Part shown: in pieces, positions 1 to 11,350 of the stretch
Layout: every line of letters starts with the position of its first letter
Numbering within the stretch: position 1 is the first letter of the stretch
Source of the DNA: Dermacentor variabilis
Taxonomy: Eukaryota; Arthropoda; Arachnida; Ixodida; Ixodidae
Direction of reading: 5' to 3'
Length of the DNA stretch: 64,000 nt
NCBI RefSeq assembly: GCF_050947875.1
Contig: NC_134572.1
Location: 155,951,105-156,015,104, forward strand
Position numbers and translations under genes: made by a program
Notes under the pieces: generated by a model
The model's input: only the letters and a program-made list of their open reading frames with translations
What the model was told of the DNA's origin: nothing
Databases searched by the model: none

Positions 1-242
1 ATTCTGTGAACGTTAACTCGGGCAATGCGACTCTGCTACTAAAATTTCATAGCAGTGCCTTAACCTGTGGATAGGGAACTGTTGATAAGACATGTCTACA
101 ATATTCAGTGAATCATCGCTGCAATTCGAGGTCACAATTGCAGAAAATTATGGAAAGCCAAAGCACTCATTTTTTTCCTTCGCAAGCAAGTCTTAAAATT
201 TCCACGACGTGACAAGCGAAAATAACATAAAGGTTCTGTACA

Positions 243-512
243 GGAATTGGCGTCTTATGACAAAGTTAAACTATTTAGGTGCTTGTGTTCGTGTGCAGCC
301 CCAGAAGCCAGCTGTTCACAGCCACTAAGGAAGCGCACCAGCCACAGCAAGCACTCGGAACTGCGCCAACTGTTCGCTGATCAGCCTAGCAGAAGTACCG
401 AGCTCTTAAGACAGCACGCAGAGATATTTGAACAGCAGCAGCAGCTTTTACAGGAGCAACGGAATAACATGAATCAACTCATGGCAAACATTACAACCTC
501 CTTCCTTTAAGG
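243..512 (+). CDS. Terminal exon of a possible Myb/SANT-like accessory protein of a Harbinger transposon
   Basis: The reading frame is open from a good splice acceptor (ttctgtacag, ending at 242) to a TAA at 510-512 and has no ATG at its start, so it reads as a last exon. About 87 residues are visible. The N-terminal part is basic and Ser/Cys rich; the last ~35 residues (ELLRQHAEIFEQQQQLLQEQ and onward) are Gln/Glu-rich and likely form a coiled coil. Such a tail is usual in Myb/SANT-like proteins that accompany PIF/Harbinger transposases, and a Harbinger transposase lies convergent at 2217-4740. Assigning this exon to that transposon is inference; the Myb domain itself would lie upstream of the window. 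A possible polyadenylation signal AATAAA sits at 1848-1853. Alternatively it is an exon of an unrelated host gene. Confidence 0.4.
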
Positions 513-899
513 CACTCAAGCCCTTTTGTCACAAGTGTTCAGCCAACAGATGCGAATGAAAGGCCACCAGCCAGCAGTGTTCAGCTTTCCTGCATGAGGA
601 CCCTTCGTCACAACAGCGGTGGCCTTCAATATCACAAGCTTCCAGCCATGTCAGCCGTCAAATTCGATGGAAGATATGCCTGCGCAACTAAACTTTTATG
701 GCTCAAGCACATCAAGGTTGCCTCGCTTATAGGTGACTCATATGTGTTTCACCGAGTGCTAGATACATCTGATGCTCACTAACGTTCCTTGAAAATTTGC
801 TCACAGGCACTGTAACACTCTATTCACTTTCGTTGTTTTTTTTCGGTGGGTCTGTGGTGCTGTCTCCCTCACATTTTGTTTTGCTGGACCCATACCAAG

Positions 900-1640
900 T
901 TTTTGTACGTTTTATCTCAGTCAGGAATCTGTGGTGCCTAGCCATTGGTAAATTGTTTCCTCTGTGTCGGGTCATTTGTAGGTGGCTCATATTCAGCGTG
1001 TTCTGCTCAGTCCTGGAAATAGCTGGTGCTCTCCGACATTCTTTGTACTCTATTCAGTCTTGCTATTTTTCGCTGTGGGTCGCTCTTATTGAATTTCCCG
1101 CATTTCTTACTATGTCATCAGATATGAAAAGGTGGATTGTCTAGCCCGTCTGGTTATCTTTAGCTGCCAGTCACCGTTTATATGTTATCTATATTTTTTG
1201 CACTTTATCTATTTTATCGCAGGTAAGAGAGCTGTGTTGTCTACTCACTCATTTGTTTTTCTGGACCTAATACATTGCCTGCATTTTTGTGTACTATTTC
1301 ATAAGAAAAACTGTGTCTTCTAACCTCTGGTGATATGTTGCCTACATTCAGTGCCTACATTTCTTGTATTTTATGAAAGAGCTCTGGTGTCTAGCCAGTG
1401 GTTTTTTACTGTGTGTCACACTCTGTCAATGCCTACATCATTTGTGACTCTTATCATAGTCAAGAGAACCTGTGATGTCTAGCTAGTCTGGCTATATTTT
1501 GTGTGAATCACACCTTATACAGTGCCTCTGTATTTTGTGTACATTTTATCACAGATAAGTTGCTGTGCTGCCTAATCACTATGGTTGTTTCGCAGTGGGT
1601 TGCACTCAATACAGTTCCGAAATTTTTCTGTGGATGTCCT
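900..1640 (+). repeat. Degenerate minisatellite, ~70-100 bp units
   Basis: A motif close to CTGTGNTGTCTAGCCANTGG recurs near 923, 1133, 1229, 1308, 1378, 1465 and 1561, each followed by a T-rich stretch and words such as 'gcctacatt' and 'gtgtactttatc'. Spacing is irregular (70-100 bp, with one longer gap) and the units are strongly diverged. The array lies between the putative Myb-like exon and its possible polyadenylation signal, so it may be part of a long 3' UTR. Confidence 0.55.
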
Positions 1641-2216
1641 ATAACAGTTAAGCAAAACTGATTTTTGTCACATGTGTAACAATCGTGTTTACCAATTGTA
1701 GCACACAAAAACAGTGCCTCTACTACTCTTGCATTTGCTCTTTCAATCTTTTATATGTACTACATGAAAGTATCGGCCACCTGCCTTTTTACTGTTGTGT
1801 ACAAAGCGTGAGCTGAATTAGCAGACAAAACTGTGCTTCCAATTCTTAATAAACATTTAATTTTCGTACTTCGTTGCATTTTATCTATGATATGTTGAAG
1901 GTAGAATGAACAACTTGAGCTTAGGAACTTCTTATGTTCCTCACAACCACGTTATAATTTAGACACATATGATGTCATCTCCAAACAGGTTGCAAGTTTA
2001 TTAATGAGTAACTGTCTCCCACTTTCACTTTTAAGGGCGCTTTGCAGTTCATCGTCTAAGACAAGGTCAGTGTGCTCCTGCTCAGGTGCATGGTAACAGT
2101 GTGTTGACAACTGCCATGTTAACTTCGTGGCCTTAATCAATGTTCTACCATGAAACACAGCACAAAGAAAATTCGGCCATGTACAGCTTCAAAAGGTCTC
2201 TCATAGCACTCGGGAC
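1641..2216. other. No gene seen
   Basis: AT-rich spacer between the convergent Myb-like exon and the Harbinger transposase. Apart from the AATAAA at 1848-1853 I see no coding signal here. Confidence 0.4.
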
Positions 2217-4740
2217 TCATAGCATAGCATTCAGGTCCTGAGGACTGCTAAACGGCTGCACATAGATGTTTTGCTCCGCATATTGAACAGCTGACAGCCA
2301 TGCATCCGTGATGCTTTCCCGCCGTTGTTCACAGAAATTGTGCAGTATACATGTAGCTGCTATTACCGTTGGCATAAAGTTATAGCTGGTAACTAAATTT
2401 TCTACCTTGCTATCTTCAGTGCACAGAGTGCTCCAAGCTGGCGTAACCAGCTTACTTGGTAGAGAAACTTTTCTTCGGCTGGGACGCGCCAGACGTTTGC
2501 ATATAGAGAAAAGAAAAGACACAATATTTACATCGCCAACTATTTACAGTGAGTTTGACGCATCCTTTCGACATATCCGGTAGTGCATAACACCGTTTGT
2601 ACGTCAAGACCCTTCGGTTAAACTGGGACGGGCGCCGTAACTCGGTAGAGCCGAAAGTCGAGAGCACCTTTCCTGCGCCGGAAATTCCGTGAGAGGTCGG
2701 AGGCAGGGTGTTAACCCTTCAGTCGCTCCTCCCGAATCCCCTCACGGCTAATCACGACACCCCAGGAACCTGATTGAGTCAACTTGGCTGTCACTCATTG
2801 AACACTTTCTCTCTCACCTTCTCCCTACGTTCTTCGGAACATCCCGAGAGATAGAGGGAGAGAAAGGAACCACCAGACAACAAATAAACAAACAACCTCC
2901 CAACCATCCTGCTGTGCGACATGTATGGGAAAGTCTCCCGACATTTTGAAGAGCACTTACGGGGAACGAACGTCTGCGTCGCCCCGTCCTCGCACCTTAA
3001 TTAAAACCATCGCGCACTGCGTGCCGTAAAGGGCACCCCTGCCGAAGTGCACCCACCAATTCACCATGCCGTCTTGTGCTTGGTTCGTCTCCTCCGGCAG
3101 GCCCATAAAGCTATGTGCAGAGATGGATTGTAAATCTCCGGTGTCAGCCTGTCTTTCAAGAGATGGGGTCACCGATCCCTCTGGCCTTAAGTTGCCCATT
3201 GGTTCCCCAGGCATGCCCATTGACGCCCTAATGACGCTTTGCCCGTGGTCCGTCCCAGGGAGGGCGCCTGGGACGGACCGCAGAATACGGCGATCTTCCA
3301 TATTTATGGGGCGAAATTACTTCTCAACCTCCATGCGGTTTGTCAACATCCTATACATGGTATCTGCACGTTTCAAAATTATGCGCCATCGTCCCTTTAG
3401 CAGCCCGAATGCGTTTTCCAGTACGTGGCGCCCTGAAATGTGTAAAACGGTAAATGACTCCTGTTCCTTAGAGAGTGCCCCTGTACAGCCTTTTAAAATC
3501 CATAGCAAACATGGGTATGCAGGGTCACCAAGCAGCATAAATGGTATCTGGAAGCCGCGCAAGATTCTTTCTCCCTGTGGCAGCAAGTCGTCGCTCGTCC
3601 GGTACATGTTGGACAATTTCAGCATTGTGACATCATGCGCTGATCCAGGCACGTTGCAAATGATGCTGCGAAACCTGAAAAATTAGGCTTGATTTTGATC
3701 GTGCTTGATTTTGTACTTGAGGTTTCGGATACGCAAGGCTTTGTGCTCTTATCTAATATAATCGCACTAACATGGGGAAGTGTTCCGCTAAGCATCAGAA
3801 AAACTAAGGCAAAAATGCATCGTATCAAACACGCAACAGTTGCATGACTTTGTACAGAAATCGCTGAGTAAATATCGCACTTAGTATAGCAGAAGCCCTT
3901 AGCTGTAAATTAGTTGAAGGTGCAAGTCATGGTCATCCACAACAGCCTTCATGGTATAAAGTCATTCATATTTATAGTAAACAAGGTGGTCAAGCCCTTT
4001 CTTAAGAAGGTGGGTGCTGTGACTTGCACAAAAATGTGAGCTAAATGGCATGTTGCTGCAATACTCTTAGCATTTTATGTTGGATTTACGCTGATATATG
4101 AATAACTACAGCACATAAAAACTATATTTCTGTGTCTAGGTGTCTTAGGTATAGAAACAACAGCTAAAACAGACTTACTGGACTCTGTGATCCATGATGG
4201 CTTGCACATTGTACGAGGTCCAGCCCTTCCTGTTTACGAAGTCTCTTTAGCCTTTTTGCGGGGCAGTTGCTGGAATATGAGCCCCATCAAGCGCCCCGAA
4301 AACTTGAGGCAAGTAGCACTTGAGCTAAAAGCTTCTGGCTATTGCTGTGGCTTCATGTGCTGATGGTTGCATTATGAATGTCATCAAGTAATTCTTGGTA
4401 AGTGAGTAATAAAACATGTAAAAATACTTTTTTGGAGTACTTTTGTGGACGCCAAATTCGTTTGGAACCTTCCTGTACTCACAGAAACTAGCTAGCTTGC
4501 ACAATGCAACGAACACTCTCTTTTGCTGGTGCAAGGTAGCTCTCACCCAGCCAGATTTGGGTGACATATAATTTCCCTTCAGAGAGACAACAAGGTCATA
4601 AAAGGAAGCCCGGCTCATGCGGCAATTTTACCTCCAGTCGCTGTCCGTTACTTCTTCTAAGACGATGCGACGCCACCATTCATGATGTTTTGTTTTTGCT
4701 AGGAAAGAACGCTTGCGCCGCTCCTTTTGTAAGGGATCTG
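2217..4740 (-). pseudogene. PIF/Harbinger transposase (DDE_Tnp_4 superfamily), three exons, decayed
   Basis: Three exons can be followed on the minus strand. Exon 1 (~4740-4179) carries the N-terminal helical region (MSRASFYDLVVSL) and the first catalytic Asp in FGALDGAHIPA. Exon 2 (3674-3321) has PGSAHDVTML, GDPAYP and the ENAFGLLKGRWRI block that bears the catalytic Glu. Exon 3 (2409-2217) has the family's C-terminal signature VIAATCILHNFCEQRRE. Splice sites fit: donor GTAAGT at 4178 and acceptor TTTCAG ending at 3675 keep the frame (DHRV-QFRSIICNVPGSA); the second intron, about 3320-2410, also joins in phase. Exon 1 has in-frame stops: one before NCRMSRASF, one after AIARSF, one after TAPQKG. 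The gene is therefore a pseudogene, though all three domains are present. The second intron contains unexplained sequence, including a hairpin at 3247-3279. Confidence 0.85.
3247..3279. repeat. Perfect 13-bp stem hairpin in the Harbinger second intron
   Basis: GGTCCGTCCCAGG and its exact reverse complement are separated by 7 bases (gagggcg). Function unknown. Confidence 0.7.
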
Positions 4741-4744
4741 TAAA

Positions 4745-5520
4745 ATACTGAACGAATAAATTAGCGGAAACACTTCAAGCATTTCTACATATTTCTAAAT
4801 AAAACATGCGGTGTTCTCCAGAGGGAAGTACAGCGTGAATTGTTACTACATATTTGATTTTTTTGTTGACCACAGTCAAAGCTTGTAGGCCTTATAAAAG
4901 CATGCACAGAACGCTAATGTTTCCTTACAAATAATGAGTAGTGAAACGGGATAACGAAATATCACGTCCTACAAAACGTGGCTAGTACTTGGCAAGGAAA
5001 TATTAATAAACAATAATACCATGTTGGCAAAAGATGCGCTTCACACAGATGGAGGAGTAATGCTAGAAGGTCGTTAACACAATCGCTGCGTTCACGGCAC
5101 CGTAGAAATGGGACAAACAATTTTTTACAATATAACGCTTGCTTCAATTTTAGTGCATCTAATCGACCAAGGTACGTGCAGGTTACGAAAGAATCATATT
5201 TTCAACTCATGATGTTATAAGTCGTTTCTTTTGTTTTTGAAGAACACGCAATTCGTGTAAACAAGAGTGGTCCACATTATTAGGGCGTTTTTCTTACCTT
5301 GCATCAGCGCCAATCCGCTGAGAGTGGACGCCGCTATGGCCCTGGCGCCAAGCTGTAAAGCTTGACTGTGCAGCATCCGTATTTGCCCGCAGCCTTCTTG
5401 GTAGCAGAGAAGTGTTAATGCAAACCAGACTCCAGGCGAAATCATCCACGCAGACAAGAGAAGCAAGATCTGCAGACGCAGACACGCCCTGAAGGAGATT
5501 GCTGACTCGGTGCGCATGGT
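4745..5520. other. No recognised gene
   Basis: Short open frames exist on the minus strand at 5215-5572, ending in a donor-like GGTAAGAA near 5294, but they have no family resemblance I can name. Probably flanking or transposon-derived sequence. Confidence 0.35.
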
Positions 5521-5524
5521 ATCG

Positions 5525-6020
5525 CCACGCAATAAAGGTCCAACTTAAGAGAAGGGAAACTGTACCTTCCACAGTGGTACAAAAATAAGAAGTGGCAGCG
5601 CATGGAACTTAACGGGCGGCCTAACAGATGGCGCTGTTTAAACAGGAAGCAAAAGTGCAATTTTGTTTTAGCGCAACATCCAATATTGCCGCCTTTTGCC
5701 GGTAGCGTGCGCTGGGTACGCGCCGGGCTAACTTGCTGTATTTCCGGCATGCCTCAGCTGCCGCGTTTTAGTTGCCAGAACATTAAAGAGCCTCTACTGA
5801 CGTCCATACAAACAAGGCACAAGTGAATGAACAGGACGTGCGACTTTATTGGCAGAAGAAAAGCAGTGCACCTTCTCGCACAAGAGCAGAAATAAAATCT
5901 GCATGTCGAAATGCGCTGAAACCATCAACGCGAGCTCGTAAACTGCTCACTTTCGTCGTCAAAAATGACGGTATGATGACGAGCGACAATCAGAAGCGCA
6001 AGCAAATTGGGCAGTGCCCC
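5525..6020 (+). repeat. Dispersed repeat, copy 1 (second copy inverted at 40370-40815)
   Basis: About 450-500 bp aligns, by eye at roughly 70% or better, to the reverse complement of 40370-40815. Shared blocks include a variant of cagatggcgctgtttaaaca, gactttattggcagaagaaa and the stretch ending gacaatcagaagcgcaag. The right edge of this repeat is also the start of the ~775-bp tandem unit that follows. No coding frame is conserved between the two copies, so it behaves as a non-autonomous repeat. Confidence 0.7.
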
Positions 6021-9000
6021 ACCTGTTTGCATCGATAGTCGCCGTAACTTGCATTGCGTAGCAATCGCATGAGGCAAGGTAGCTGCTGCCGCAGTCGAAA
6101 TAGCGACATGGAATACCCGGTATTTTAGCGTTACTTCCTTTCCAACCTACACGTTTCTTTTTGCTATTTCGGGGTCCGCTAATGTGTAACTCATACTTGG
6201 TGCCCCATATTCTGTAGCCCCACACTGTGGTGCCCCACAAATGGTGAAGCCCTAAATGGGTTTCAGCATTTTGCAGCCACTTTTTCAGGCCTTTCCAAAC
6301 ATGTGGCTATCAAGTTCATACACTTCTGACAATGTAATCACGTGTGCAGGCCTGCGTTCACGCCACATCACGGCCGATGAAGGCCCACAAGCATAATTTC
6401 CCCACGGCTTCAGCAGGATAGGTAGAACGGCGAGAGCACCAATTTCGGTGGATGTAAATTGGGAGTCTGTCGCTGTGTGGACTTCAGGGGCAGATAGATG
6501 ATTACCTCAAGAAAATGTTGCCCATGCAGCTCACCAAGTCTCCACATCCAAGAAACATTACACGGCGACCATTGTCAAATGAGACTCTGCATTCAATCAC
6601 CGCAAAGGCTCAGACAATACACTGTACATTGGCTAAGAGCCACGTGACAACAATGGGCATTCACGCACTACAAGTCGCTTGCAGCTCATTCAGCTATCTG
6701 ACTTCAGGCACAGTACTTGCCTACGTCGCATAGGGCGTTATAGCAACGAGTGACAAACAGCAGCGCAAGCAGATTGAACAGTGCCCCACCTGTTTGCATT
6801 CACAGTCGCCGTGGCTTGTACTGCGAATAAACCGGGTGACCCAGGCACCTGCGGCCATGGCCGACCCAGCGGCATGAACTACCCGGCATTCTAGCACTAC
6901 CTCCTTTCCTACTTGTGCTTTTCTTTTTGTTCTTTCAGTGGCCGCCAATGTGTCGGTCACACTTGGTGCCCCACCTGCTCTCATTATGGACGTTGTCTGT
7001 TTTGTGGGAGTCACCATTTTGCAGCCACTTTTCCAGGCCTTTCCACCCATGTGGATATCAACTTCATACACTTCAAACCATGTAATCGTGTATGATAGCC
7101 TCCGTTCACGCCAAATCGCGGCCGAGGAAGACCACAAGCACACTTTACCCACGGCTGCAGCAGGAAAGGACGAACAGGGAGCACCAATCACAGTACTTGT
7201 AAACAGATAGTCTGTGTCGCTGTGCGGACTGCAGAAACAGGTGCTTACTTCGAGAGGCCGTTGCCCAATGGAATTGACCAGGCCGCCACATCCGAGAAAT
7301 GTAACACGCAACCATGGCCACATGGGACATCATTGATAGGCTCTGCAATATAATCACTTCAGCAAACCCTAACATAACGCTCAATCTATACATTGGCACC
7401 ATACACTATGCATTGGCTCCATACACATGAGAACAGTGAGCATACACGCACACGGGTCGCTTGCGGCACATTCAACCATCCGACAGTAGGCATAGTGCTT
7501 GCCTTCGTCGCACTTGGTAGTCTCGTAACAAGCAAAAGACAGCAGCGCAAGCAGATTAGACAGTGTGTCCCACGTGTTAGCACAGACAGTCGCCGTTGAA
7601 GATGAGCAACTTGCATAGCGAAACAATCGGGTGACGCAAGCATCTGCTGCCGCAGGCAACACTACTAAATAGAGTGCCCAGCATTTAGCGTTACCTCCTT
7701 TCCAACCTGCACGTTTCTTTTTGTTTCTTTTGCCACAACTGTGTAAATCACACTTGGTGCCCCACATTCTCTAAATAAGGGTATGGTCGGTTTTGTGGGC
7801 ATTACTACTTTGCATCCACTTTCACAGGCCTTTCCACACATGTGGATATAATTTTCATACACATAAAACCATGTAATCATGTAGGAAAGTATCCGTTGAC
7901 GCGAAATTATGGTCGATGAAGGCCACAAGCAAAGTTTGAACACGGAAGCAGCAGGAAAGCACAGAAAGGGGAGCACCAACCATGGTGCGTGTAAATTCGC
8001 AGTCTACGGGCGGTATAACGTATAACTATTACAAACTTTTCTATTTCAATTCTGCGATCAGCCTCCCCCCCCCTCCCCGATGGGTCAAAAACTTCCTTCG
8101 ACCTCCCCCGCTTCACCTGCCTATCACGCGACGTTAAGAAAACCGCGATAGCTCCCCATCTGATATGACGTGCACACGCTGATTATGCACGATTCAACCG
8201 AACAAAAGAAAAGTAGTTATTTTTATTCCACACCTTTTCGCCATTAGATCTCGGCTATTGGCCAAAATTTTCGTCCTGCGCCCACTTCACCTGCCTGTCA
8301 CGCAACGTCACAAAACCGCAAAACCTCGGCGCGTCAAAGTGACGTGTATGCGTGAAACATGCAATAATAGACCGAACAAAACTAAACTTTCTTCTGAATA
8401 GCCGTAGCCGTTCCTAAAGGAATAAAACATGGCTACCGCCGATCGCTCAGGCACTGGCTACTCGCACCAGCCGGGGAGCATAGGATTATTTGCGTATAAT
8501 AAAACCTTCTGCGTGGCCGCGTAACGTATTGTAGCGATTTCGGCACGCTTACAACCTCGTTCTGACAACTCTTCTTTGCTGAGGATCTGTTCTAGCGTCT
8601 ATCTTAAGCTTCCGTTGGATGTCGCTGCGATTTTCGACCAGCCACCGCAAGCGAAGTAAGGGAAAGCGGTGGAAATGCAGACGCCGGCACCACCCTCGTC
8701 ATACGGTTATCGATTATCACTGCAGTGGCTCAGCTCCATCGTATCGCTCTCCACTTGAGCGTGTTTCTCGCCTCTTGTCAGCCAATTAGATAAGACAAAC
8801 CGCTCAGTGTAGGGAATGTCATTCGTTCTTCACGCTAACAAGTGTTACCTCCTATGAACGAGGAGTGCGTTTGATTGGTCCTTTCAGGCAACCCGTCGGC
8901 TGACCGCCCGATGCTTGCGTCGGCGGTTACGCAAATTTGAGGTCAGGAGATTGGAATAAAAACATATTGGAACAGTTTTACGTCATAGGGTCTTATGTCA

Positions 9001-9165
9001 CTATGCGGACAGTAGGAGCACGTGCTTGCCTCGAGATACTGTTTCCGAATGCAACTGACCAGGCTCCCACATACTACAAACGTCGCACGCTGACAAGTAC
9101 CAAGTTGGGCAGCAGCGAAACCAGGTGCTCCAATCAATCACTTCAATGTAGCTTGTGCTAAAACA
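5945..9165 (+). repeat. Tandem array, three ~775-bp units, the third interrupted
   Basis: Unit 1 is about 5945-6711, unit 2 about 6712-7491, unit 3 about 7492-8006 continued at 8996-~9165. Landmarks repeat in the same order and spacing: agcgcaagcaaattgggcag (5995) / agcgcaagcagattgaacag (6763) / agcgcaagcagattagacag (7543); then 'ttgcagccact..ttcaggcctttcca' (6272, 7018, 7809); then 'atgtaatca/cgtgt' and 'gcaggaaagg'. Units are diverged by roughly 15-25% by eye, so the array is old. No long conserved open frame is shared. The interruption of unit 3 is a separate element (8007-8995). Confidence 0.85.
8007..8995. mobile_element. Non-autonomous DNA element with imperfect terminal inverted repeats
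   Basis: It interrupts tandem unit 3: 'cgcagtcta' at 8006 resumes as 'tgtcactatgcggac' at 8996, matching the uninterrupted order in units 1 and 2. The left end (ggtataacgtataactatta) and the reverse complement of the right end (cctatgacgtaaaactgttc) match at most positions over more than 30 bp. TA at both borders (8005-8006, 8994-8995) may be a TA target duplication. There is no open reading frame of note. The superfamily is not clear; a TA duplication would fit Tc1/mariner-like elements. Confidence 0.65.
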
Positions 9166-9169
9166 CAGG

Positions 9170-10856
9170 CTGTCCAGCAAAAATAACAATCCTTAATGAG
9201 ACTAGGAATTAAATATGGGAATGAGAAAGCTTGAATTGAAGAAAGAAGCCACTCTACCTTGCAAGCACTGAAAGCCAATAACATTAACGAAAGTTAAGTG
9301 CTACATAGCGCACAGTGTAGAGGTTAAAGCAAGACAAACGCCAATGCCGCATCAGCTATTTCAGGAGAGGAATTGCACATGGCAACGTACACTAGAAAAT
9401 ACTGCTACAGATAGGTCATGCTACCAGACAGTGACTGGTATTAAGCATGAGTAATGCATCGGTTGACCATGAATGTTTGGATGAGGAAGAGGAACTATCT
9501 CTAACCAGAATGTGGACTAAAAAGCCTTCAATGATTGGAAAAAGTCATACTTGTCACAAATGGAACTTGGTAAGGCCAGGAAGCTCATTAAGGAAGGGCC
9601 AGCTGGCGGAACTCTGTTGGCCAGCATCGTCTGTGCTTGTTTGGAAGTTGCAGGTACATCTGAAGACACACAATTTTTGTTGTTGAGGTAGCTGGATGAC
9701 TCTGTCAATATGCATGCTGGTGGAATGATAGCGGAGGCTCTCTTCACTCTTGACACAGTCATCCGTAGATTTCATATCTCATCTAAATACTTCAGGAATG
9801 GCTTCTTTGTTCGTGGTTTAAAGCCTTTTGCATTCGGCTCCAGCCCCTTTATGTTGGTGAAGATGCGGGTTCCTGTGATGACCAAGATGGACGTGGCACC
9901 AACTCTGTTGGGGTAGAACAGTGACTCATGAGATACAGCATTGCTTATCCAAACTCATGTATGTTTTCTTTTATGTTCGAAGCAATTCTGCTGAACTGCA
10001 AATATGAACAAACGTTCATATCATCTGCTATAAACAAATGACAGGTATCTCAAGACTAGCAACGCGATACAGCATATATCAAGAATATTTAGTTATCAAA
10101 CAGGTGTTGTTTACCTTTTAGTAGCAGCCAAAGTCTACACAATGACCTTGTTGTAGCAGGTAGCAGCTTCTGTGTACTGCATGTAGTGTGTTGCTGTATA
10201 CTGGTGCCGTCCTGATCGCTGCATGTTTGAAACAGAAAGTTTGACTGCATCAGACATTTAATAACCACAATTTCGCAATATAAGATGCGAAATGGCGTAA
10301 CATGTACATTGTAATGGGTTGTGATTACAGAACACACGCAAATGTACACTGCTCTAGGGTGCTTAAGCAGTATGGCAAATAAATATTGTTACTCTCCTTA
10401 AAATTTATGTCTGCCTAACTACACTGCATGTAACAGCTCAAGTAATATTAAGATCACAAAGGAGAACATTTGTGCGCTCGCTTATCCACTAGAAGAGATC
10501 AAACTCGTGCTTTCACAAGCAAATAGATGAGACATAAAGCTATTAGAAATGATGCATTCTTTCTCTGTATGAACCTGATGAACCGCATCACTACTGCAAA
10601 AAGAAATGTCCTGAGGTAAACCAAACTGAACAGCATGAACATTTCGAACCAACTGATACGAAATATGGGTGCGTTATCTTGTGTGAAACTTATTAGGTAC
10701 GGCCTGCAGAGGTGCCGGCATGCAAAGATTTCTCAACCAGCTGCAGCTCCGAGCGTGGCGAGCTTCACCGAAGCGACTATTGAAGTTTTCACCACCTGCC
10801 GCGGTGACTCCTTTCGTAGGGACGACGATGTGCCGCGCCAAGACCCTTCGGCGCCG
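9170..10856. other. No recognised gene
   Basis: Two short plus-strand frames (9447-9686 and 9710-9916) are open but resemble nothing I know, and the surrounding sequence is AT-rich. I cannot support a coding gene, RNA or element in this stretch. Confidence 0.4.
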
Positions 10857-10985
10857 CTATGACTAAACGCGGTCGGCGGACGAAGCATTGTTCGTGGATT
10901 CGTCGTGTCCGCTGTTTGAAGCTGGAGAGCCCCTGGATGATATAATGTGCGGCCGTCTCACAGGGCTTAGAAGTCATGGATGGAT
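10857..10985 (+). repeat. LTR-like fragment shared with 38234-38360
   Basis: Starting at gactaaacgcggtcggcgga, about 125 bp match 38236-38360 with few differences, including 'ttcgtggattcg', 'gagcccctgga' and 'cagggcttagaa'. The 38-kb copy sits directly downstream of a Gypsy pol gene in LTR-like sequence, so this copy is probably a remnant of the same LTR. That origin is inference. Confidence 0.55.
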
Positions 10986-11044
10986 GGTGTGGCCATATTA
11001 TGCGAAGCATATTACTAGAGCTCAACCCAGCTCCTCAGGCGCGG

Positions 11045-11220
11045 CGGTGTCGCCTTCAATACCACGTGACACCGTGACGTCACGACAGAGGAGAAACGGG
11101 GCTCCAACTCGCGCCGTCGCTCGCGGCATCGCCTTCAAGGCTGACCACGTGACACCGTGACGTCACGACAGAGGAGAAACTGGGCTCGAACTGGCGCCGT
11201 CGCTCGCGGCGTCGCGGCGG
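11045..11220 (+). repeat. 83-bp tandem duplication with CRE-like and E-box motifs, followed by a TATA-like box
   Basis: CCACGTGACACCGTGACGTC starts at 11062 and again at 11145, so two units of 83 bp run into a third partial 'gcgccgtcgctcgcgg' block. Each unit has an E-box (CACGTG) and a palindromic GTGACGTCAC. A TATATAAG follows at 11221. This looks promoter-like, but it is GC-rich repeat sequence and no transcript can be assigned. Confidence 0.5.
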
Positions 11221-11225
11221 TATAT

Positions 11226-11350
11226 AAGCAGCTGCGCTTGTTTGTAGGTGGCTTTGGCTCAACTCTTGCAAGATGGGCTGGGTGGGAATCGAACCAGGGT
11301 CTCCGGAGTGTGAGACGGAGACGCTACCACTGAGCCACGAGTACGATGCT
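11226..11350 (-). mobile_element. tRNA-derived SINE
   Basis: On the minus strand a tRNA-like head carries an A box (TGGCTCAGTGG, 11327-11337) and a B box (GGTTCGATTCC, 11285-11295) at normal spacing. The T-arm and acceptor stems do not pair properly, so this is not a functional tRNA. A non-tRNA body (cagcccatcttgcaagagtt) follows. I take it to be a tRNA-derived SINE of a tick-type family. Confidence 0.7.

Noticed and set aside
5215..5572. Minus-strand frame with a hydrophobic segment and donor-like site
   Set aside because: Lies at the edge of a dispersed repeat and the frame is not conserved in the second repeat copy.
9447..9916. Possible two-part coding gene
   Set aside because: No recognisable family and no consistent splice sites; recorded as unassigned.
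11276..11345. Possible functional tRNA gene on the minus strand
   Set aside because: A and B boxes are good but the T-arm and acceptor stems do not pair, and a SINE-type tail follows.
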